From Vallitalea longa (GTDB lineage Bacteria; Bacillota; Clostridia; Lachnospirales; Vallitaleaceae), in NCBI RefSeq assembly GCF_027923465.1, contig NZ_BRLB01000007.1, positions 62,001 to 126,000 on the forward strand: DNA of 64,000 bases. The letters run 5' to 3'. Every line of letters begins with the position of its first letter. Position 1 is the first letter of the stretch. The notes under the pieces are model-generated. The model was not told the origin of the DNA. It saw only the letters and a list, made by a program, of their open reading frames with translations, and did no database searches. This document shows positions 37,336 to 46,586 of the stretch, one piece after another. The position numbers were made by a program, and so were the translations under genes.

Positions 37336-37375
37336 AAGCTGTATTCCTTCATGTAGACGTAAGCGAATACAGCTT
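37336..37375 (-). other. Hairpin upstream of the ABC genes
   Basis: AAGCTGTATTC (37336-37346) and GAATACAGCTT (37365-37375) form a perfect 11-bp stem with an 18-base loop. No T run follows on the minus strand, so it may be an RNA-processing or stability element or a 5' leader structure rather than a terminator. It ends about 30 bases before the ABC gene start. Confidence 0.5.
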
Positions 37376-37415
37376 TGTTATTGGAGACTTCATAATTCCA
37401 ACTAAATCTATATAT

Positions 37416-37460
37416 GCACAATATGTTAAATTTCTAATATTATTATTCAACATATTGTGC
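37416..37460 (-). terminator. Hairpin behind the free ACP gene
   Basis: GCACAATATGTT (37416-37427) and AACATATTGTGC (37449-37460) form a perfect 12-bp stem, loop of 21 bases. On the minus strand the gene for the ACP ends 30 bases before it. No long T run follows, so partial termination or an mRNA end is the likeliest role, separating synthesis from export genes. Confidence 0.5.
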
Positions 37461-37489
37461 TGTTTGTTAGATTTTATAGTGAAGTATCA

Positions 37490-37738
37490 TCAATCCTTAC
37501 GTTCATTTCTTATAACCAGATCCACAATGCTTGATACATCTGAATATTTATCCAAACTATAGTCTTCATAAGATACCTCAACATCAAAGTTCTCTTCTAT
37601 GAACAATATAAGCTCAACTACAAAAATGGAGCTGAATTCATCATAGAATTCGAGTTTACTGGTTTCTGTAATATCATCAGCCTCAAGCTTTTCTTTAATA
37701 TACTCTAATAGTTTAACTTTAATTTCTTCTCTATTCAT
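37490..37738 (-). CDS. Free acyl/aminoacyl carrier protein
   Basis: 82 aa from the ATG at 37736-37738; AGGAG lies 7 bases upstream, and this start gives MNREEI, the same first residues as the other free ACP at 51731. The four-helix carrier fold is clear. The phosphopantetheine serine is Ser37 in EFSSIFVVELILFIEENFDVEV, where the residue before Ser is Ser instead of the usual Asp/Asn. Gene order (right behind the PKS whose last domain is a condensation domain) and the SerRS-like ligase nearby suggest it holds the amino acid that the C domain uses. This role is inference. Confidence 0.85.
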   Translation of the reverse strand: MNREEIKVKLLEYIKEKLEADDITETSKLEFYDEFSSIFVVELILFIEENFDVEVSYEDYSLDKYSDVSSIVDLVIRNERKD

Positions 37739-37752
37739 ATTCATTCTCCTCA

Positions 37753-40700
37753 CTAAGCCGTAATAATAAATTTACCTTCTATTACATCCGATATAATATC
37801 ACCTATTTTTTCTTTTCCTGTTATTTTAGTAAGTCTATCCAATAGGGCTAGATACTTATTAATAAATTCATGAACCTTTTCTTCTCTAAATTCATTAGTG
37901 AAATCAACTTTCATAACTAGAGAAGAATTCTTATTAGTGATTTGTATATCAATATCATATTTGGCGAAACTAATTGGAAGGATTATATCTCCTGAACCTC
38001 TTCTTTCTCCTTCTACAATATCCATATTGGAACTCTCATAATCAAACATGATATTAAACAAGTTGGAACTACCATCTTTATGTAATTTCCTATATTTCTC
38101 TACCATTTTATCATATGGATAGCATTGATTTGCCAAGTCACTATTGATATTTTGTCTTATCTCACCAATGAAATCACTCAACATCTTATCTGCCATTGGG
38201 TAATTTCTCATTGGAAGAGTATTCGTAAACATTCCAACAATATTCATGACATCCTCATGTACACGTCCTATACATGGAACCCCTACGATTATGTCTTCGC
38301 TGGAATCATACATATGAATCAATAAATTAATACCCGTCAATAACATGGAAAACAATGAAGCATTATTCATCTTAGCAACTTTTTCAAGATTATCTATCAG
38401 CTTTTTATCCAATGTCAGGTTAAAACTTCCCCACTGTTCTTGTATATCATCTGCTTTCAATTCTTGTAAATAGTTTTCTCGTGCATAATCCTTCAATCGA
38501 TCGTTCCAATACTCTTCCATCTTTTTATACTCTGCTGATTTCACATAATCTTTTTCATATTCAATATAGTGTCTATACTGATATGTAACTTCATCTAAAG
38601 GTGTATAAGTAATGATATCATTCAACTCGCTATTAATGATGCTTGATGAATAACCATCGATAATGATGTGATGCATATCAAAAAACAATACACAGCTACC
38701 ATCACCAAGTTCAATAACTATCAATTTGAAGAGTGGTGCCTTACCTAAATCGAATTCAGTCAATAATTCATTATAGTCGATATCTTCTATATTCTCTTTG
38801 TAATAATAAGTAATATCTGGTTCAATATTCTCTTCGACTCTTTGACATATTGATTTTCCATCAAAATAAAAACTTGTCCTAAGGATATCATGTCTATCCA
38901 TAAGTGTTTTGATAAGATAGTAAAAAATTTCTTTCGATTCCATTTTATCCATCTTATATACAAAAGGATTATTATATACTTTTTTATTCTTACTTCTTTT
39001 ATACACTACATACATTCTTTTTTGAGCATAGCTTAATTCACCTGTCCACTCAGTATCTTTATATTTACTTAGAATACCTTTTTGTTCACCTACTTCATCA
39101 GCTGCTTCTCTCTTAACCAGCTCATCATGAATAAATTGTGATAAAGTATAGATTGATGTATATTCAAATAGATTCGCCACATTTACCGTATCTGAATATA
39201 GGTTATCAATATATCCATGCATTCTAGTTAATAGAATGGAATCTCCACCCATCTCGAAGAAGTTGTCATAGATATCAATATCATCATATCCAAGGATTCT
39301 AGAATATATCTTACATAAATTATCCTGTATGTCCTCGATATTGTTTGAAATAACTTTATTTTCAAGGTTCAGGTCATCTTCATCATTTAAATGCTTAGTT
39401 TTCTCGCTATGAGGAAGAATCAGCAATTTTCCTTTTTTGACTTGAGCTACTTCAAAGCCATCTTCCTTAAGTATACGATCTCCTTCATCTCTGTTCATGA
39501 AGATTTTCTTAAGCTGTTCCATCTTATCTTGAATATCCTCTGAAATCCTATTTCTACTGTAATCACCTATAATCAATAGATTCTCAGTGATATTATACTG
39601 TCCAATAACTGTTTTTCTCACCGGACTCTGTAACAATCGATCAAGATAGTGAATAGCCTGAGCTGTGGTTAACGCTTTTGTGATAGTATCTACATTAATA
39701 CCATATCTTACAGACATACCCGTTTCTTTCCAAGAAACCCAATTGATAACATAGGTTCTGTCTCCTCTAGCATTCCTATAATCAGTGAAGGCATCTAGAT
39801 AAGAGTTAGCACCTACATAATCACTTTGACCTGCTTCTCCTGAGAAAGTGACTGACGATGAATATAACATCATAAAATCCAAGTTGTCATCTTTAGTCAA
39901 CTGGTCAAGTATCCAAGTTCCTCTTACCTTAGGAGCTAATACCTGCGCGAATTCTTCTTTTTCCTTTCTTAGTATATAACCAGCACCAGCAATTCCAGCT
40001 GAATGGAAAATACCATGAACTCTACCTACATTTTCCTTTATCTGCTGATAGACATTTTTCATACCATCATAATCCGAAACATCTACCGCATAAATAAATA
40101 CATTGACACCATTCTCTTCTATTTCCTTAAGAATGGATACCTTGTTTTTATCCCTGTCGCTTAGGTTAGGTGAATTCCATTCCTCTCTAGGATGGAAACC
40201 GTTTCTACCGAATAGAATTACACTCCTACAACCTTTTTCTGATAGATATTTAGCCGTTTCTATACCTATATCACCTAAACCGCCTGTAACAATATAGTTA
40301 CCATCCTCTCTAATGATATCATTCTGAGGATTAACTGTTTCTTCTGTGTAGTATTCCACATATCTTAGACCTTCTCTAAATCCGATTAAATAAAGTTTCC
40401 TGTCTTTAGATAGAATTTCATCTATTACCAATGGCATATCATCAACATCTTGAATATCTATAGCTCTACACTCAATATTAGGATATTCTTGTTCTATTAC
40501 CTTACCAATACTTAGTACTACAGCATTTTCAGGATATAATGCTTTTTCATTCTTGTTGATACTGTAACCACATTGTGACAAGATGATTAATTCAAGATTC
40601 CTATTATAATGAGTATTTATCATTGCTTTAATGATATTAATGATATGATAGAAACCATTATCCAAGCTTTCTTCAATATACTCATATCCTCTATCTTTTA

Positions 40701-43700
40701 AGTTGGCGTTTACTATCTTATTATTTTTTTCACTTATGGAAGCCATGTGTATGATTTTATGTATATCATAAGATTTAATCGCCTCAAATAATTGTACACA
40801 AGATTCAAGAGAATTATTGATTTCATAAATTGTATCATCTATCTTCTTGTATTCTTTACCAAGGAATACTTGAATCACATTAATACCTCGTTCAGTCAGA
40901 AGGTCTACTATATTATGCATATCAGAATAATTACTATGGAAAATCATATAAGTTTTTCCTAATTGACTATTATCCAGGTTACTTTCTTGATAATCTTCTC
41001 TTATCCATTTCATGGTGTAATAGAAACCATCAAAATTAACACTTTCTATTTCATCTGGATCAGAAGGAGGTGCGAACCAACAATACTCTTTCTTATATGG
41101 ATAAGTTGGCATATGCAAATGGCATCCTGTCTTATCAAACAGTCTGAACCAATCAATATCAGCACCTTTCGTATAAGCTTCCAACAATTCCTCTTCACAT
41201 TGGTTATCACTATTATATATAACATCTTCTAGAAGTTCTTCTGCCCTACGATTCAATGCTTTATGTTCTTCTACTGTCAATTCAAAATCTTGTCGATTCT
41301 TTTTATTCTCAGATACTATAGCATATTTTCCTTCATGAATTTCATTATGTTCATCACAATCATTGAGATAAGCTTTCAAAGAAGAAATAAGTTCGCTTAT
41401 ACTATTTACCTGGAATCCTACTCTATGATTATAATGACCTCTTCCTGTAGCAAGAGTATATAATACATCATATAGATTCTTATCTTCATTATGACATAGC
41501 CAATCAAGTAAATTCTGTGCCATAATTCTTAATCCCTCTTGATATTTAGCTGATATAACAAAGAAATTATGAATATTATCAATTATTTCCTCATATTCAA
41601 CCTTTGGTGGTTCTTCAAGAATAACATGGCAATTGGTTCCACTCATTCCTAAGCCTGTGATTCCAGCTCGTCTAGGGGTATCCTTACTCTTCCACTCTCT
41701 TTTGGTTGCATTAACATATAAAGGTGAATTAATGAAATCAATATTCTCATTAGGCTCTTGAAAAAACATTGTAGGTGGTAACTTTCCATATTTCATCATC
41801 AATATGACTTTAATGACACCACTTATTCCTGATGCTTCATTAAGATGTCCTATATTCGGCTTGATTGTACCTAATGCACAGAATTGCTTTCTATCTGTTA
41901 TGGATTGAAAAGCATGAGTAATACCTTTAACCTCAATAGGATCTCCCAATGCTGTACCAGTACCATGAGCTTCAATATAACTGATTGTTTCTGGTTCTAC
42001 TTCCGACTGTAGCCAAGCCTTTTGTATTACTTCTGATTGTGCAAGATAATTAGGAGCAGCTATACCGAATGAACTTCCATCCTGATTGGATGAACTTCCT
42101 TTGATGACCCCATATATACTATCCTTATCTTCCAAAGCTTTCGATAGAGGTTTTAATAATATCGCTCCGATACCTTCTCCAACAGCAGTACCCATAGCTC
42201 CTTCTGAGAAAGATCTTGTCTTTTCTTCACTGGACTCGTATCCGACTTTAAATCCACAAGCTAAAGGTGACAGTGTAATGGATGCACCTCCAACCAAGGC
42301 CATATCACATTCGCCACTTCGTATTTGTTGACATGCCGTATGCATAGCAACCAATGAAGATGAGCAAGCTGTATCAATAATCATAGTAGGTCCCTTAAGG
42401 TCATTCACATAAGCTATTCGGCTTGCTGCCATACTTACTTGATTTACTGGTAATGATTCTCCGAATAATTCTGCGTCTATTTCATATAAGATACGACTGT
42501 ACAGATTACCCAGATTAGCTGTGTAACCAAGAAAAACTCCTGTGTTGCTTCCTCTTATCTTCAATCCCCCATATCCTGCATCTTCAATTGCGCTGTTACA
42601 GCACTGCAAGAAAAGTCTATTTATAGGGTCAATCAATTTAGCTTCTCTAGGTGACATGTTAAAGAGTTCGTAATCAAATTTGTTGATTTCCTCTAAATAG
42701 GCGCATTTATTGAATTTGATTTCATCCTTTTCCATGCCTAAATATCTAAAATGTTTTCTAATGTCCTTACTTCTTTTTTCCGGGATATTCCTTACTACAC
42801 TGACTCCATTGATAATCAGATCCCAGTACTCATCAATATTTTTAGCACAAGGAAAATCAATTCCTATACCTATGATTGCAACATCTTTCTCGCCACTGTG
42901 TAATGGTACATTTTTAACTCTCTCTTTAGATTCCTTATCTCTTTTAGAGGTTACATCCTGTTTGGAATCCAAATATTCTGATAATTGCCTTACACTAGGA
43001 TAAGCAAATAAATCCATCAATTGTAATTGGTCAGGATAATACTTATTAATAATATTAAAAATATGTCCCATAAGAATGGAATCTGCACCCATTTCAAAGA
43101 AATTGTCATTAATATCAATTTCTTCATACCCCAATACCTCTTGACATGCGCGGGCGATTTCCACTTCAATATCACTGTAATTAGAATCCTCTGTACCTGA
43201 TATGAGTTTAGGTCTATTCGTTCCAGCCTTTTTCTTATTCTTATCCTTCAAAGCAGCTAACTGCTCCATAATATAATCTGAATACTTGATTGGATAATTG
43301 TTCATCATCAAAGCTATTTGGCTGTCAAAATTCAATTCACCAATTATTACATTAGTATAGTCACATCCTAAGACATCCATAAAACCTTTTATTCCATCTT
43401 TAGTCGTAATGGTCTTGAATAATGTATCAACAGTAAAATTATGTTCTACTGACATTCCTGTCTCGGACCATGTCGCCCAATTGATAGTATATGTCTTTCC
43501 ACTTCTATTGGCATTCCTGTATTGACAAAAATAGTCAAGATATGTATTTGCAGCCGTGTAAGCAGATAATTCAATACTAGTGAAAACAGTGGCAATAGAA
43601 GAATATAGGACAAAGAAATCTAAATTATCTTCCTTAGTCAATTGATCCAGATTCCAAGTACCATACACTTTGGTTTTAAGCATTGCGTCAATATCTTGTG

Positions 43701-46575
43701 TGGTTGTATTTTCAATTAATTTTCCACCACCGATTCCAGCTGCATGTATGACACCATTTATTTTTCCATATTTCTTTCTTACTGCTGTTAATATCTCTTG
43801 CATTCTATCATATTCAGATATATCACAACTGAAGTATTCTATATTTTTGGACAAATGAGACAAAATAGTATATCTATTATACTTTTCTATCATTTTTTTG
43901 TCATCTGGATTAATATCTCCATTAGTATTAAGGTCACTTCTGCCGAAAATTATAATTGTAGTATCTTTTGTTGTTTCACAGATTTCCTTTGCTGTCTCAT
44001 ATCCTATTCCTCCAAGTCCACCAGTAATGACGTATACACCTGAATCAATTGTCAATTTACTATTGTCATGACTTGTTGGAATGATTTCTTTTAACCTTTC
44101 CACATATCTTATATTGTTTCTATAGACTACTACATTCTCTTTATTCTTAGAGTTGATTTCTTGAATAAGACAGTCAGTAGTTGTTTCATTGTCATAATCA
44201 AGGAAACAGAAATCTATTTTCTTGAATTCTTTACATATGCATTTACCTAATCCCAAAACCGTTGTATTCTGTGGATTCAATAATTCTTCATCACCAGTAA
44301 TTCCAATACCATTGCTTGATAGAGCCACTAACTTCACATTTGACTGATTATCATTATTATTGATAAATTTGGCCAACCATAATAAGGTATGTAGATTATT
44401 TTCTTGCATTGTAACAAGATTATCCAAGTTTTCTGAATCACATTCATATCCTGAATATATAATATGAGAAGTTTTATTTAATTTTTCTAGAATTACTTCC
44501 TTGTTTTGCTCTAATTCATTGATATTTTTTAATAAAATAGTTTCTGCATCACTTTGTTTGTTCATTACTGATTGCTCCAAATAATCTAACCTGGTCTCAT
44601 CCCAAGCAATAATCAAAGTGTTCTCTGGAGCATTATTGATATTTACGATATGTTCCATTTTAAAATCTTTGGTATAGTATAATTTCTTCTTATTCTTGTA
44701 CACTTTTTCAGGCAGCCATAATCTTTTTCGTTGGAATGGGTACACTGGCAAAGGAATATGTACACCTTTATAATCCGAATACATATGTTTCCATTCTGGA
44801 ATAGCACCCAAAATTATGTGCTCACATGCATTTTCATAATCATTTCGCTTTAACTCATCTCTCTGTAAGATTTCATTGACTTTATTTGTCAGATCGTCTA
44901 TCTCTTTTGCTATGGCTTTACGAATTTTATAATCATTATTATTCCTTTCAATAATATGATGATATATTTTTTTATCTTCATATTGATTCAATCCATTTTT
45001 ATGGATGTATTCTAATTTATCCCTTAATTCTTCTTTGCTTTCTACGACAAACGCTACTCTTCTGTCATATATATCATTATAGAGATTAACATTGTAACAA
45101 AAATTATAATAGTCCAATTGGTCATAATTTTCATTCACATAGTTCAGATAATTATCAATCTTAGCATTAAGACTATAATCTGACTTGGCAGTAATATTGA
45201 TGAGTGTTGGCTTATCAACGGATATGGTCTTATCTTCTTTGTTCTTATCGTATTTCTCCAATACAACATGACAATTGGTTCCACTTAAGCCAAAAGCACT
45301 TACTCCAGCGATATATTTCTTTCCATTATCTACGTAATCTCTTGTTTCTGTATTTACATAGACAGGTGAATTAATAAAATCAATGTTTATATTAGGAGTC
45401 ATAAAATTAATTGTAGCAGGTATTATATCGTGCCTCATAGATGCGACTACTTTCAATAATGCAGCTAATCCTGAGCATTCGTACATATGTCCTAGATTAC
45501 TTTTTGATGCTCCTATAGCACAAAATTGTTTTCTATCAGTAAACCTGCTAAAAGCTTTATTTATTCCTTGTATTTCAATAGGGTCACCTAATCCTGTGGC
45601 AGTACCGTGTGCTTCTATGTATTGTATGTCCTCAGGATTGATATTAGCCTTGTTCCAAGCATCCACCAAAACATCTGATTGTGCTGTTGGATTAGGTGCT
45701 GTCAGACCTGAAGCTGTACCATCATGATTAATGGAACTTGATTTAATAGTGGCATATATGATGTCTCCATCTTTTTCAGCCAAATGTAATGGCTTCAAAA
45801 GAATAGTACAACATCCTTCACCCATGGAAGATCCATCTGCACCTGAGTCAAAGGTTCTTGTCTTACCGTCATATGACTCTATCCCTATACTCATGTCGTC
45901 CATTATCAAAGGCATGACATTAAGTTTAAGTCCTCCCGCGATAGCCATTTCACAATTACCTGACAAGATATGCTCGCAAGCTTCGTGAACAGCAACAAGA
46001 GCTGAAGAACATGCTGTATCCATAACCATAGTAGGTCCTTTTAAATCCAGCAAATGTGAAATCCTTGATGGAATTAGAGGTGCCATATTACCAGTCATTG
46101 AATAAGGCAATAGATCACGATGATTAAAAACTATATCAACAATATAATTATCTTTTAAAGATGATGAGGTATACCCTAGAAACACTCCTGTCTTTGACTG
46201 TTTTAGCCGTCTAGCCGTATAACCTGCATCATCAAATGTATTTCTTATGGTCTCCAGAAATACACGTTGGGCAGGATCCATTAATGAAGCTTCTCTTGGA
46301 GATAGATGAAAAAATTCATTATCGAATTCATCAATTCTTCCGATATAAGAGCCTTGATGGAATTTTGGTTCTTTGTCACTGTTATAAAGAACGTTTACCA
46401 ATCCTTCAACACCTTTTGCCCTATATTTGGGGAAGTCCTCAGTACAACATATTTTATTGTTAATTATTTCCCAGTATTGTTCTAAATCTCTGGCCCAAGA
46501 TATTTTTAATCCGATACCAATAATAGCAATATCTTCCCTTTGTTCTATTATTTGTTTATCACTTTTATTTTTCAT
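37753..46575 (-). CDS. AT-less hybrid PKS/NRPS: KS-KR-ACP-KS-KR-ACP-C
   Basis: 2940 aa. KS1 about 15-437 (Cys in DTACSSALVAVH, His in EAHGTATGLGD and KSNLGHM); linker; KR1 about 640-1090 (VITGGLGGIG, Ser in YSSIATV, Tyr in SAYTAANTYLD); ACP1 about 1130-1205 (MGADSILMG). KS2 about 1230-1655 (DTACSSSLVAMH, EAHGTGTALGD, KPNIGHL); KR2 about 1700-2340 with structural half first (VTGGLGDIG, YSSSVTF, SDYVGANSYLD); ACP2 about 2410-2485 (MGGDSILLT). C domain about 2510-2930 (HHIIIDGYSS, intact HHxxxDG). There is no AT, DH, ER, MT, A or TE domain. AT supply must come in trans (49386). Two KS-KR modules without DH keep both beta-hydroxyls. The terminal C domain predicts amide bond formation with an amine or amino acid on another carrier. 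Start ATG 46573-46575 follows GGGAG. Confidence 0.95.
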   Translation of the reverse strand: MKNKSDKQIIEQREDIAIIGIGLKISWARDLEQYWEIINNKICCTEDFPKYRAKGVEGLVNVLYNSDKEPKFHQGSYIGRIDEFDNEFFHLSPREASLMDPAQRVFLETIRNTFDDAGYTARRLKQSKTGVFLGYTSSSLKDNYIVDIVFNHRDLLPYSMTGNMAPLIPSRISHLLDLKGPTMVMDTACSSALVAVHEACEHILSGNCEMAIAGGLKLNVMPLIMDDMSIGIESYDGKTRTFDSGADGSSMGEGCCTILLKPLHLAEKDGDIIYATIKSSSINHDGTASGLTAPNPTAQSDVLVDAWNKANINPEDIQYIEAHGTATGLGDPIEIQGINKAFSRFTDRKQFCAIGASKSNLGHMYECSGLAALLKVVASMRHDIIPATINFMTPNINIDFINSPVYVNTETRDYVDNGKKYIAGVSAFGLSGTNCHVVLEKYDKNKEDKTISVDKPTLINITAKSDYSLNAKIDNYLNYVNENYDQLDYYNFCYNVNLYNDIYDRRVAFVVESKEELRDKLEYIHKNGLNQYEDKKIYHHIIERNNNDYKIRKAIAKEIDDLTNKVNEILQRDELKRNDYENACEHIILGAIPEWKHMYSDYKGVHIPLPVYPFQRKRLWLPEKVYKNKKKLYYTKDFKMEHIVNINNAPENTLIIAWDETRLDYLEQSVMNKQSDAETILLKNINELEQNKEVILEKLNKTSHIIYSGYECDSENLDNLVTMQENNLHTLLWLAKFINNNDNQSNVKLVALSSNGIGITGDEELLNPQNTTVLGLGKCICKEFKKIDFCFLDYDNETTTDCLIQEINSKNKENVVVYRNNIRYVERLKEIIPTSHDNSKLTIDSGVYVITGGLGGIGYETAKEICETTKDTTIIIFGRSDLNTNGDINPDDKKMIEKYNRYTILSHLSKNIEYFSCDISEYDRMQEILTAVRKKYGKINGVIHAAGIGGGKLIENTTTQDIDAMLKTKVYGTWNLDQLTKEDNLDFFVLYSSIATVFTSIELSAYTAANTYLDYFCQYRNANRSGKTYTINWATWSETGMSVEHNFTVDTLFKTITTKDGIKGFMDVLGCDYTNVIIGELNFDSQIALMMNNYPIKYSDYIMEQLAALKDKNKKKAGTNRPKLISGTEDSNYSDIEVEIARACQEVLGYEEIDINDNFFEMGADSILMGHIFNIINKYYPDQLQLMDLFAYPSVRQLSEYLDSKQDVTSKRDKESKERVKNVPLHSGEKDVAIIGIGIDFPCAKNIDEYWDLIINGVSVVRNIPEKRSKDIRKHFRYLGMEKDEIKFNKCAYLEEINKFDYELFNMSPREAKLIDPINRLFLQCCNSAIEDAGYGGLKIRGSNTGVFLGYTANLGNLYSRILYEIDAELFGESLPVNQVSMAASRIAYVNDLKGPTMIIDTACSSSLVAMHTACQQIRSGECDMALVGGASITLSPLACGFKVGYESSEEKTRSFSEGAMGTAVGEGIGAILLKPLSKALEDKDSIYGVIKGSSSNQDGSSFGIAAPNYLAQSEVIQKAWLQSEVEPETISYIEAHGTGTALGDPIEVKGITHAFQSITDRKQFCALGTIKPNIGHLNEASGISGVIKVILMMKYGKLPPTMFFQEPNENIDFINSPLYVNATKREWKSKDTPRRAGITGLGMSGTNCHVILEEPPKVEYEEIIDNIHNFFVISAKYQEGLRIMAQNLLDWLCHNEDKNLYDVLYTLATGRGHYNHRVGFQVNSISELISSLKAYLNDCDEHNEIHEGKYAIVSENKKNRQDFELTVEEHKALNRRAEELLEDVIYNSDNQCEEELLEAYTKGADIDWFRLFDKTGCHLHMPTYPYKKEYCWFAPPSDPDEIESVNFDGFYYTMKWIREDYQESNLDNSQLGKTYMIFHSNYSDMHNIVDLLTERGINVIQVFLGKEYKKIDDTIYEINNSLESCVQLFEAIKSYDIHKIIHMASISEKNNKIVNANLKDRGYEYIEESLDNGFYHIINIIKAMINTHYNRNLELIILSQCGYSINKNEKALYPENAVVLSIGKVIEQEYPNIECRAIDIQDVDDMPLVIDEILSKDRKLYLIGFREGLRYVEYYTEETVNPQNDIIREDGNYIVTGGLGDIGIETAKYLSEKGCRSVILFGRNGFHPREEWNSPNLSDRDKNKVSILKEIEENGVNVFIYAVDVSDYDGMKNVYQQIKENVGRVHGIFHSAGIAGAGYILRKEKEEFAQVLAPKVRGTWILDQLTKDDNLDFMMLYSSSVTFSGEAGQSDYVGANSYLDAFTDYRNARGDRTYVINWVSWKETGMSVRYGINVDTITKALTTAQAIHYLDRLLQSPVRKTVIGQYNITENLLIIGDYSRNRISEDIQDKMEQLKKIFMNRDEGDRILKEDGFEVAQVKKGKLLILPHSEKTKHLNDEDDLNLENKVISNNIEDIQDNLCKIYSRILGYDDIDIYDNFFEMGGDSILLTRMHGYIDNLYSDTVNVANLFEYTSIYTLSQFIHDELVKREAADEVGEQKGILSKYKDTEWTGELSYAQKRMYVVYKRSKNKKVYNNPFVYKMDKMESKEIFYYLIKTLMDRHDILRTSFYFDGKSICQRVEENIEPDITYYYKENIEDIDYNELLTEFDLGKAPLFKLIVIELGDGSCVLFFDMHHIIIDGYSSSIINSELNDIITYTPLDEVTYQYRHYIEYEKDYVKSAEYKKMEEYWNDRLKDYARENYLQELKADDIQEQWGSFNLTLDKKLIDNLEKVAKMNNASLFSMLLTGINLLIHMYDSSEDIIVGVPCIGRVHEDVMNIVGMFTNTLPMRNYPMADKMLSDFIGEIRQNINSDLANQCYPYDKMVEKYRKLHKDGSSNLFNIMFDYESSNMDIVEGERRGSGDIILPISFAKYDIDIQITNKNSSLVMKVDFTNEFREEKVHEFINKYLALLDRLTKITGKEKIGDIISDVIEGKFIITA

Positions 46576-46586
46576 ATTCACTCTCC

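Noticed and set aside
43300-45300. Acyltransferase domain inside the PKS between KS1 and KR1
   Set aside because: The region has no GHSxG or GAFHS motif and reads as KS linker plus structural half of the KR; a free AT is encoded at 49386-50636.
41000-46500. Several plus-strand frames of 60-115 codons opposite the PKS gene
   Set aside because: They lack ribosome sites and recognisable protein motifs and are explained as shadows of a very long coding sequence.
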